Below, piece after piece: positions 50,942-58,025 of a DNA stretch of 64,000 nucleotides. The stretch comes from Streptomyces sp. A3M-1-3 (GTDB lineage Bacteria > Actinomycetota > Actinomycetes > Streptomycetales > Streptomycetaceae). The notes below the pieces were generated by a model that was given only the letters and a program-made list of their open reading frames with translations, ran no database searches and was not told the DNA's origin. Location of the stretch: contig NZ_JANAVP010000024.1 in NCBI RefSeq assembly GCF_024213665.1, forward strand, positions 43,869-107,868. Reading direction: 5' to 3'. Position numbers and translations under genes: made by a program. The number at the start of each line of letters is the position of its first letter. Position 1 is the first letter of the stretch.

Positions 50942-51979
50942 GTGACCGTCAGTCTTGAGCAGTTGCGCCGCTGCCACCTCGCCGTCGATATGGGGGCCGC
51001 CCGGACCCGGGTGTACGTCAAAGGCGCCGGCCTCGTCGTCGACGAACCCAGCGTCGCCGCGGTGAACATCAGGACCGGTGCACTCATCGGCGTCGGCTCG
51101 TTCGCCGAGCGGATGACGGGTCGTACCCCGGACTACATCCGGGTCGTACGCCCGGTCTCCGGCGGAACCGTCGTCGACATCGAGATGGCGCAGCGCATGC
51201 TCCGTCACCTGCTGGGCGAGAAGCTCCGCCGCACCCTGCGCCGCAAGCCGCGGCTGCGCGCCGCGGCCTGCAACCCGCACGGCAGCGACCCGCTCGCGCA
51301 GCGCGCCGCCGTGGAGACCCTGGTGGGCCTGGGGGCGAGCCGGGTCGAGCTGGTCGACACGCTGATCGCCGCGGCCGTGGGCTGCGGACTGCCCGTCGAG
51401 CAGCCGACCGCCTCGATGATCATGGTGTGCGGGGCCGCCAACACCCAGGTCGCGGTGCTCTCGCTCGGCTCGATCGTGACGGCCGAGCGGGTCCCGGTCG
51501 GCGGCAACGCGATCGACCACGCGATCGTCCAGCACCTGCGCCACCATCACGAACTGATGCTGCCGAGCCAGGCCGTCCGGCCGCTGCAGCTGGCCCTGCG
51601 CGGCAACGGCCTCACCCGGCAGGGCCCGGCGCGCACCGAGATCCACGGCCGGGACGTCGTCACCGGTCTCCGCCGCTCGGTGCAGGTCGAGACGGCCGCC
51701 GTACGCGACGCGATCCACACCCCGCTCACCGCCGTACTCGACGGCATCGGCAAGGTGCTCCGCGACTGCCCGCCCGATCTGGTCGCCGACCTCACCGACC
51801 GGGGCATCATGATGGTCGGCGGCAGCGCGCTGCTGCCGGGGCTGGACCAGATGCTGCGGGACGCCACCGGAATGCCCGTGCACATCGCCGAACGGCCCGA
51901 CGTGTGCGCCGTGCTGGGGCTGGGCGCGATGATCGAAGGCAAGATCACACCAATGGTTCTGGATCAGCTGGCCGAATGA
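50942..51979 (+). CDS. mbl: MreB-like actin homologue with degenerate nucleotide site (Mbl)
   Basis: Actin-fold protein of 345 residues from GTG 50942 (GGGAGGA upstream). The order of MreB elements is kept: VDMGAARTRVYVKGAGLVVDEPSVAAV at the N-terminus, a middle segment VCGAANTQVAVLSLGSIV, and MMVGGSALLPGLDQML near residue 280. The phosphate-binding residues are changed: MreB has DLGTANT and DIGGGTT, here DMGAART and VCGAANT. ATP hydrolysis is therefore doubtful. Streptomyces Mbl, a divergent MreB partner acting in spore wall formation, fits this description; no mreC/mreD is near. Confidence 0.85.
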   Translation: MTVSLEQLRRCHLAVDMGAARTRVYVKGAGLVVDEPSVAAVNIRTGALIGVGSFAERMTGRTPDYIRVVRPVSGGTVVDIEMAQRMLRHLLGEKLRRTLRRKPRLRAAACNPHGSDPLAQRAAVETLVGLGASRVELVDTLIAAAVGCGLPVEQPTASMIMVCGAANTQVAVLSLGSIVTAERVPVGGNAIDHAIVQHLRHHHELMLPSQAVRPLQLALRGNGLTRQGPARTEIHGRDVVTGLRRSVQVETAAVRDAIHTPLTAVLDGIGKVLRDCPPDLVADLTDRGIMMVGGSALLPGLDQMLRDATGMPVHIAERPDVCAVLGLGAMIEGKITPMVLDQLAE

Positions 51980-52255
51980 CGGGAGCCGCGCGCTCTGGCT
52001 CCGGCTGGGACGGTTCCTTCACCGAGGACGACCTCGCGCTGCTGCGGGTGCTCGGCACGCGGGTGGGGATCGCGATGGTGCGGCCGCCTCACCACCGTGC
52101 GCTGCTCACGGGCGACCTGGTCGCCACCAGATCGCGCCGGGCAGTCCCGTACACGACTAACTCCTCGGCGGCGAACCGGTGTTCGTCGAGGTCCAGAACG
52201 GCGGCAAGCTCACCGGCACGCTCGCACTGCCGCGATGCCGCGGCGGCCGTCAGTA
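51976..52255 (+). pseudogene. GAF-domain protein remnant overlapping mbl
   Basis: An ATG at 51976 overlaps the mbl stop (ATGA). Its frame reads SFTEDDLALLRVLGTRVGIAM, the last helix of a GAF domain, then loses sense and does not stop until 53580, inside other genes. A different frame has EPVFVEVQNGGKLTGTL, perhaps more of the same lost gene. It is treated as a decayed fragment. The rest of the space to 52335 holds nothing recognisable. Confidence 0.5.
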
Positions 52256-52335
52256 AGCGCCGCTTCGCGAGCCGGTGGCCCTGCGCGGCGCACTCGCGGC
52301 GGCATACGGGCGGGCGGGGCGGTCCGCGCCTGGTG

Positions 52336-52764
52336 TCAGCCGCGGGCTGCCCGGAGCGCGATCCTCGTGTTCGACTGGGCGACGCCCGCGTCACGCTTCA
52401 GCATGCGCAGCAGCGCGTCCAGCGCCGCTGGGTCGGCGGCCCTCGCCCGTACGAGATAGTCGTGCTCACCCGTCACATGCACCACCTCGGTGATGCCGGG
52501 CAGCTTCAGCACCGCCTTCTCGAAGTCCTCGCCCTTCTTGTCGAGCCGCAGGGTGACGTCGATGAAGACCACAAGCCCGGGCCGGCCGTCGGCGGCCGGG
52601 TCGACGAGTGTGGTGAAGCCGCGGATGACCCCGTCACGCAGCATCCGGCGGACCCGGTCGGCGGCGGCGTTCGCGCTCAGCCCGACGCGTGCGCCCAGAT
52701 CGCGGTACGAGATCCGCGCATCCCCCTGCAGGATGCCGAGGATGTCCCTGTCCAGCCTGTCCAT
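52336..52764 (-). CDS. Lrp/AsnC-family transcriptional regulator
   Basis: Feast/famine regulator of 142 residues from ATG 52764. N-terminal HTH: LDRDILGILQGDARISYRDLGARVGLSANAAADRVRRML. C-terminal RAM ligand domain: VVFIDVTLRL, VLKLPGITEVVHVTGEHDYLV. Such proteins usually bind amino acids and often control nearby amino-acid exporters. The divergent LysE gene 70 bases away is the likely target. Confidence 0.92.
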   Translation of the reverse strand: MDRLDRDILGILQGDARISYRDLGARVGLSANAAADRVRRMLRDGVIRGFTTLVDPAADGRPGLVVFIDVTLRLDKKGEDFEKAVLKLPGITEVVHVTGEHDYLVRARAADPAALDALLRMLKRDAGVAQSNTRIALRAARG

Positions 52765-52834
52765 ACCGTGATTGTCGCAGTACGAGCCGGAATTCGGCCG
52801 CGCGAGCCGCGGCCGGTCGCCGACAGTGTCCGGC

Positions 52835-53491
52835 ATGAGCGACGTACTGACGACCGCCCTCGCGGGCGCTGCCGCGGGCCTGGGTGTGGCGATGCCGGTG
52901 GGGGCCGTGGGCGTGCTGCTGATCCAGGAGGGCATGCGGGGGCGGCGCGGGGCGGTCGCCGCCGCGGCGGCGGTCGCGGTCGTCGACATGGTGTACGCGG
53001 CGGTGGCGACCGCCCTCGGACCGCTGGTCGCCACCGCGCTCTCCGGTTCCGAGGGGTGGGTACGGCTGGTGTCGGCGGCCGTACTGCTGGTGATCGCGGT
53101 ACGTGGGCTGCTCGCCTCTCGGCGCGCGCACGATCCGGTCCCGGCGGCCGAGGGGTGTCCGGCCGGCGAGGGCGCCGGGGCGCGCGTCGGAGCCGTGCGC
53201 ACGTTCACCCGGTTCGCGGCGCTGACCCTGATCAACCCGACGACCGCCCTCTACTTCGCGGCGCTGACCACCGCCCAGGGCGCGTCCCTGGTCGGCGGCG
53301 GGGCCGGTGCGGTGTTCGTCGCCGGGGTCTTCGTGGCCTCGCTGGTGTGGCAGCAACTCCTGGTCGCGGCCAGTTCCTTCGCGGGCTCGCGGATCTCGGC
53401 GACGGCCCGCGCGTGGACGTTCCGGACCGGGTACGGGCTGGTCGCGCTGTATGCCGTGAAGATCGCCCTGCCGCTGCAGTGGCCCACGTAG
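52835..53491 (+). CDS. LysE-family amino acid exporter
   Basis: Membrane exporter of about 218 residues, ATG 52835. It has six hydrophobic segments: LTTALAGAAAGLGVAMPVGAVGVLLIQ with the LysE P-x-G-x-x signature, VAAAAAVAVVDMVYAAVATAL, LVSAAVLLVIAVRGLLA, FTRFAALTLINPTTALYFAAL with the conserved NP, and two more at the end. Divergent from an Lrp-type regulator, the usual arrangement for amino-acid efflux. Substrate unknown. The matB gene begins 10 bases after its stop, so read-through is likely. Confidence 0.88.
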   Translation: MSDVLTTALAGAAAGLGVAMPVGAVGVLLIQEGMRGRRGAVAAAAAVAVVDMVYAAVATALGPLVATALSGSEGWVRLVSAAVLLVIAVRGLLASRRAHDPVPAAEGCPAGEGAGARVGAVRTFTRFAALTLINPTTALYFAALTTAQGASLVGGGAGAVFVAGVFVASLVWQQLLVAASSFAGSRISATARAWTFRTGYGLVALYAVKIALPLQWPT

Positions 53492-53501
53492 GGTACGAGA
53501 C

Positions 53502-55061
53502 GTGGCTTCTACCGGATTGCTTCCCGCGCTGCACGCGGGTTCGGACCGTACGGCCGTGCGCTTCGGCGGCCGGTCGCTGACCTACGCCGAGCTGGCCGCC
53601 GCAGCCGGCCCCCTGGCCGCCCGTATCTCCGGCACGGGGCCGGGCGCGGGCATGGGGCGGGGCACAGGCGCGGGGCCCGGCGCGGGGGCGGGGCCGGGCA
53701 CAGGGCCGGGTTCGGGCACAGGGCCGGGTTCGGGCACAGGCGCGGGGCCGGTCGCGGTGTGGGCCACGCCGGCCCTGGAGACCGCCGTCGGCGTGGTGGC
53801 CGCGCTGCTGGCCGGCGTCCCCGCCGTACCGCTGAACCCGAAGACCGGCGAGCGCGAGCTGGCGCACATCCTGTCCGACTGCGCGCCGTCGCTGGTGCTG
53901 GCCGAGCCCGGCGCGCAGCTGCCGCCCGCGCTGGGCGAGTTGGCCCGTATCGATGTCACGGCCGACGCCTCGGCCGCGCCCGGCGCGCCGCTTCCGCCGG
54001 AGCCCTCCGCCGACTCCCCCGCCCTGATCGTCTACACCTCCGGCACCACCGGACCGCCCAAGGGCGCCGTCCTGTCCCGCCGCGCGATCGCCTCGACCCT
54101 GGACGCGCTGGAGGACGCCTGGCAGTGGACCGCGGACGATGTCCTGGTCCACGCGCTGCCGCTGTTCCACGTACACGGCCTGATCCTGGGCATCCTCGGT
54201 CCGCTGCGCCGCGGCGGCTCGGTACGGCATCTGGGCCGGTTCACCACCGAGGGCGTGGCGCGCGAGCTCGCGGCCGGCGGGACGATGCTGTTCGGCGTGC
54301 CGACGATGTACCACCGGCTGGCGGAGTCAGCCGGTTCCGACCCGGAGCTGGCCAAGGCCCTGGCCGGAGCGCGGCTGCTGGTCTCCGGCTCGGCCGCGCT
54401 GCCGGTCCATGACCACGCGCGGATCGCGGCGGCGACGGGCCGCCGGGTGATCGAGCGGTACGGCATGACCGAGACCCTCATGAATACAAGTGTCCGCGCC
54501 GACGGCGAAGCGCGGCCCGGGACGGTCGGGGTGCCGCTGCGGGGTGTCGAACTGCGGCTCGTCGACGAGGCGGGGGCCGAGGTCACCACGTACGACGGGG
54601 AGACGATCGGGGAGATCCAGGTGCGCGGCCCGAATCTCTTCACGGAGTACCTGGGCCGTCCGGATGCGACAGCGGCCGCCTTCGATCACGGCTGGTTCCG
54701 TACGGGTGACATGGCGACCCGCGATCCCGACGGCTATGTGCGTATCGTCGGCCGCAAGGGCACGGACCTGATCAAGAGCGGCGGCTACAAGATCGGCGCG
54801 GGCGAGATCGAGAACGCGCTGCTCGACCACCCGGGCGTACGTGAGGCGGCCGTGACCGGCGAGCCGGACGAGGACCTGGGTGAGCGGATCGTCGCCTGGA
54901 TCGTGCCCGCGGATCCGGGACTTCCGCCGTCCGCCGAGGAGTTGGCCGAGCATGTGGCCGGCCTGCTCGCCCCGCACAAGCGGCCGCGCACGGTCCGCTA
55001 CCTCGACGCGCTGCCCCGCAACGACATGGGCAAGGTCATGAAGCGGGCCCTCCATGGCTGA
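53502..55061 (+). CDS. matB: Malonyl-CoA synthetase MatB
   Basis: ANL-superfamily ligase of 519 residues that would join malonate or methylmalonate to CoA with ATP, forming extender units for polyketide and fatty acid synthesis. ATP motif: LIVYTSGTTGPPKGAVLSRR. The MatB signature is RYGMTETLMNTSVRADGEARPGTVG. FRTGDMA and GRKGTDLIKSGGYKI are the hinge motifs, and the catalytic Lys is in LPRNDMGKVMKR. Residues 44-83 are an unusual Gly-rich insertion (GTGPGSG repeats). It starts at GTG 53502 and its end overlaps the carboxyltransferase gene by eight bases. It corresponds to the well-studied S. coelicolor MatB by recalled similarity. Confidence 0.88.
   Translation: MASTGLLPALHAGSDRTAVRFGGRSLTYAELAAAAGPLAARISGTGPGAGMGRGTGAGPGAGAGPGTGPGSGTGPGSGTGAGPVAVWATPALETAVGVVAALLAGVPAVPLNPKTGERELAHILSDCAPSLVLAEPGAQLPPALGELARIDVTADASAAPGAPLPPEPSADSPALIVYTSGTTGPPKGAVLSRRAIASTLDALEDAWQWTADDVLVHALPLFHVHGLILGILGPLRRGGSVRHLGRFTTEGVARELAAGGTMLFGVPTMYHRLAESAGSDPELAKALAGARLLVSGSAALPVHDHARIAAATGRRVIERYGMTETLMNTSVRADGEARPGTVGVPLRGVELRLVDEAGAEVTTYDGETIGEIQVRGPNLFTEYLGRPDATAAAFDHGWFRTGDMATRDPDGYVRIVGRKGTDLIKSGGYKIGAGEIENALLDHPGVREAAVTGEPDEDLGERIVAWIVPADPGLPPSAEELAEHVAGLLAPHKRPRTVRYLDALPRNDMGKVMKRALHG
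53630..53745 (+). repeat. Gly-rich coding repeat in matB
   Basis: Repeats of GGGCACAGG/GGGTTCGGG-type hexa- and nonamers encode the GTGPGSGTGAGP stretch. They stay in frame and lie where relatives have a short loop. Confidence 0.75.
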
Positions 55062-56520
55062 CGGTACGACGGCCCGCCAGGCCATCGCCTCCGTCACCGA
55101 CGGCTTCACCGAACTCCCCGTCCCGCTCCGGCCGTCGAAGCCGGACGGGCCGCTGGCCTGGGAGGGGTACGACGCCTCGCGCGCCCGCGCCCTGCAACGG
55201 ACCGGGGAACGGGAGTCCGTGGTGTGCGGCACGGCGGCGATCGGCGGGAGCGAGGCCGTGGCGGTCTCCTTCGAGTTCCGGTTCCTGGGCGGCTCGCTGG
55301 GCGAGCGGACCGGCGACCGGCTGGAGGCCGCGTACGCCCATGCGCGCGAGCACCGGCTGCCGCTCGTCTCGCTGGTCGCCACCGGCGGCAGCCGGATGCA
55401 GGAGGGCATGCTCGCGCTTACCCAACTCCAGCGCGTGGCCCGGCAGTCGGCGCTCCTGCGGGCGGCCGGACTGCCGCAGATCGCCGTGCTCCGCGACCCG
55501 ACGACGGGCGGCGGCTGGGCCACGCTCGGCGCGGGGGCGGATGTGATCCTGGCGCTGTCCGGCGCACAGGTCGGCTTCGCCGGCTCGCGGGTCCGCCCGC
55601 CGGGCGCCGACCCGGCGGCGTACAGCGCGGAGGGCCAGCTGGCCGCGGGCCAGGTCGACGCGGTGGTGCGCCCGGAGGAGCTGCGCGGCACGCTGCGGAA
55701 CTGGCTGACCCTGCTGACGAGCGGCGCCGCCCCGGAGGAGCCAGGGGTCCGGCCCGAACCGGCTCCGGATCAGCCGGGCGCCGTGCCGCCGAGCGGACCG
55801 GTCGGCGCTCCCCCGGCACAGGGCCGCACGCCGGAGGGGCCCGCCGCGCCGGGGCATCGCCGGGCGCTGCCCGCCGCGCCTCCGCACGCGCTGGGTTCGG
55901 CGTCCTTGCCCCGTACCGGATGGGATGCCGTACGGCAGGCGCGGGAGGCGGGGCGGCCGCGTGCCCAGGCGTACCTGGACGCGTACTTCGGCCTCCGGCT
56001 GTCCGTGGCCGGAGACCGGTGCGGCGGTACCGATGCCGGGATGCTCTGCGGCTTCGGCCTGCGCGAGGGCCGCAGCATCGCGTACGCCGCCCAGTGCGGC
56101 ACCGCGACCCTGCCGGCCGGCTACCGCACCGCCGCCCGCCTGATCCGTCTCGCGGACCGGCTGGGCATCCCGGTGCTCACCCTGGTCGACACCCCGGGCG
56201 CCGCCAACGACGCCGAGGCGGAGCGCGCCGGTGCGGGCGCCGCCATCGCCGATGTCTTCGCCGCCGTGGCCGCTGTCCGCGTTCCGGTGACCACCCTGCT
56301 CATCGGCGAGGGCGGCTCGGGCGGGGCGCTGGCGCTGGCCGCCCCCGGCAACACCTGGGTGACACCGGACAGTTACTTCTCCGTCATCGCCCCGGAGGCG
56401 GCGGCCGCGATCCTCAAGCGCTCGCCGGCCGACGCTCCGGCCACGGCGGACCAGCTGCGGCTGCGCCCGCAGGATCTTGTGGAGCTCGGCGTGGCACGCG
56501 GGATCGTCGGCCCAATGTAG
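55054..56520 (+). CDS. Fused AccD/AccA-type carboxyltransferase
   Basis: Crotonase-fold carboxyltransferase of 488 residues. The N-terminal half resembles the beta subunit (FRFLGGSLGERTGDRLE, GGSRMQEGMLALTQLQ, RDPTTGGGWATLGAG) but has no zinc finger. A Pro-rich linker spans about 230-290. The C-terminal half resembles the alpha subunit (YAAQCGTATLPAGYR, PVLTLVDTPGA, LIGEGGSGGALALAA, SVIAPEAAAAIL). No biotin carboxylase or biotin carrier gene is nearby. It is translationally coupled to matB, so a substrate such as malonyl- or methylmalonyl-CoA is likely; the net reaction (carboxylation, transcarboxylation or decarboxylation) is open. Confidence 0.82.
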   Translation: MADGTTARQAIASVTDGFTELPVPLRPSKPDGPLAWEGYDASRARALQRTGERESVVCGTAAIGGSEAVAVSFEFRFLGGSLGERTGDRLEAAYAHAREHRLPLVSLVATGGSRMQEGMLALTQLQRVARQSALLRAAGLPQIAVLRDPTTGGGWATLGAGADVILALSGAQVGFAGSRVRPPGADPAAYSAEGQLAAGQVDAVVRPEELRGTLRNWLTLLTSGAAPEEPGVRPEPAPDQPGAVPPSGPVGAPPAQGRTPEGPAAPGHRRALPAAPPHALGSASLPRTGWDAVRQAREAGRPRAQAYLDAYFGLRLSVAGDRCGGTDAGMLCGFGLREGRSIAYAAQCGTATLPAGYRTAARLIRLADRLGIPVLTLVDTPGAANDAEAERAGAGAAIADVFAAVAAVRVPVTTLLIGEGGSGGALALAAPGNTWVTPDSYFSVIAPEAAAAILKRSPADAPATADQLRLRPQDLVELGVARGIVGPM

Positions 56521-56805
56521 GGACCGATCAGCACATTGGCTCATTACTGGCGCTCCATACGGCCGTGGATGATCCGCCTCCGCGTGCCGCTGCCCCGCCG
56601 CCCGCCGCGGCACCCGCCCGCCGACCTGCGAGAGCGGGCGGCGTTCGCGACCCGACGGCGCCCGGCCGGGCCCGCAAGCCCGGCCTCCGTGGCGCAGCGA
56701 GCGGTACGACCAGAAAGCCTCTGGAGCCTCGACCGCCCCGTCACTAGCGTTTGGGTCACTCCGGACAACCCCGGAATTTCGTGATCAGAAGGGAACACGG
56801 TTCCT
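56521..56805. other. Intergenic region before the secreted inhibitor gene
   Basis: 285 bases with no convincing gene. The part near 56750-56800 is lower in GC and precedes a good ribosome site (AGAAGGGA), so it should contain the promoter of the following gene. Confidence 0.4.
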
Positions 56806-57408
56806 ATGCGCACGAGAACAAAATTCGCCGTTGCCGCCACCGCCGGAGCCATGGCCGTCCTGGGCGTGGCCGCCCCGACCTCCGCCTCGACCGCGCCGAC
56901 CGCACTCGAGTCCACCATTGCGTCGGAGGCGAAGCAGGCCGGGCTCAGCAAGAGCGAAGTCGCCGGACTGCAGAAGCAGATCGACAAGCAGCTCGCCACC
57001 ACCCCCGGCGGCAAGCAGATCGGCGTCAACCAGATCGCCTGGCGCGGCGGCAAAGCCGTCATGACCTTCCCCTTACCCGGTGAGAAGAAGGCCCGCGCGG
57101 TCGGCGAGGCCGCCGTTCCGCTCGGCTCGCCCAACTGCCGTTATGCCTGGACCTGTCTGTACGAGCACTCCAACTGGGACGGACGCCGCCTGACCTGGTC
57201 GGACTGCAACTTCGAGAACCTCGCCGACTGGGGCTTCAACGACCAGACCACCTCCTGGCACAACAACCAGACGCGCGGCACCCGGACCACCGTCTACAAC
57301 TGGACGGGCAGCTCCTGGGCCCAGCTGTGGCAGTCCACCGCTCCCTCGTCCAGCGCCAACGTCGGCAGCGCCAACAACGACAAGGCGGACGGCCTCTGGG
57401 TCTGCTGA
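56806..57408 (+). CDS. Secreted peptidase inhibitor I36-like protein with a TTA codon
   Basis: Exported protein of 200 residues. Signal peptide MRTRTKFAVAATAGAMAVLGVAAPTSA with AxA cleavage. A helical pro-like region follows (LESTIASEAKQAGLSKSEVAGLQKQID). The C-terminal part has CRYAWTCLYEHSNWDGRRLTWSDC, the crystallin/I36 pattern, and WHNNQTRGTRTTVYNW. Leu in FPLPGEK is encoded by TTA (57073-57075), so translation would need the bldA tRNA, tying it to development. AGAAGGGA precedes the ATG. Inhibitor activity is inferred from family only. Confidence 0.82.
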   Translation: MRTRTKFAVAATAGAMAVLGVAAPTSASTAPTALESTIASEAKQAGLSKSEVAGLQKQIDKQLATTPGGKQIGVNQIAWRGGKAVMTFPLPGEKKARAVGEAAVPLGSPNCRYAWTCLYEHSNWDGRRLTWSDCNFENLADWGFNDQTTSWHNNQTRGTRTTVYNWTGSSWAQLWQSTAPSSSANVGSANNDKADGLWVC

Positions 57409-57483
57409 CCAGCCCCCTCCCTGCGCCGGCCCCCTCCCCGCGCCGACCCCTCCTACGCCCCCCAGGAGCGGCAGGCGCGACAC

Positions 57484-57522
57484 CGGCCCCCACGGTCCGC
57501 CTCCCCGCGGCCGTGGGGGCCG
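57484..57522 (+). terminator. Terminator after the secreted inhibitor gene
   Basis: Inverted repeat CGGCCCCCACGG/CCGTGGGGGCCG with a 15-base loop, 76 bases past the stop at 57408. Confidence 0.7.
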
Positions 57523-57573
57523 CCTCTTGGGGTCGGCAGACAAGAACGGGACCGGGGCGGCAGGCTGGGACCC

Positions 57574-57930
57574 ATGACGGTCAACATCGAAGAGCAACTG
57601 TCCCGCTTCAGCGACCACTGGGCCCAGCGCACGGTCGCCGCGGTCAACGACTACGAGGTCAAACTCGCCAAGGTGCAGGGAGAGTTCGTCTGGCACACGC
57701 ACGAGGACACCGACGAGTTCTTCCTGGTCGTCAGCGGCCGGCTGACCATCCAGCTCAGGGACCGCGACGTCGTCCTGGGCCCGGGGGAGCTGTTCGTGGT
57801 CCCGCGCGGGGTCGAGCACTGCCCGGTGGCCGAGGAGGAGACCGCGATCATGCTGTTCGAGCCCACGGGCGTGGTCAACACCGGTGACGCGGGCGGCCCG
57901 CTGACCAAGCCGCCCGTCGACACGGACTGA
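57574..57930 (+). CDS. Single-domain cupin protein
   Basis: Cupin of 118 residues. Motif 1: VWHTHEDTDEFFLVVSGRLTIQL (two His and Glu as metal ligands). Motif 2: PGELFVVPRGVEHCPVAEEE (His). All four ligands are present, so a bound metal is expected. The substrate is unknown; relatives include small dioxygenase and isomerase-like proteins. It stands between a terminator and the convergent subtilisin gene. Confidence 0.88.
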   Translation: MTVNIEEQLSRFSDHWAQRTVAAVNDYEVKLAKVQGEFVWHTHEDTDEFFLVVSGRLTIQLRDRDVVLGPGELFVVPRGVEHCPVAEEETAIMLFEPTGVVNTGDAGGPLTKPPVDTD

Positions 57931-57971
57931 CTCGACGCGGACTGAGACGCGGACTGAGACGAGACGCAACA

Positions 57972-58005
57972 GAGCTGCCCGGCACAAACCCGTGCCGGGC
58001 AGCTC
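57972..58005. terminator. Bidirectional terminator between cupin and subtilisin genes
   Basis: Perfect 14-bp stem GAGCTGCCCGGCAC/GTGCCGGGCAGCTC with a 6-base loop, lying between two convergent stop codons (57930 and 58026). Confidence 0.88.
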
Positions 58006-58025
58006 CTGCGGGCGAGTGCCGGAGG

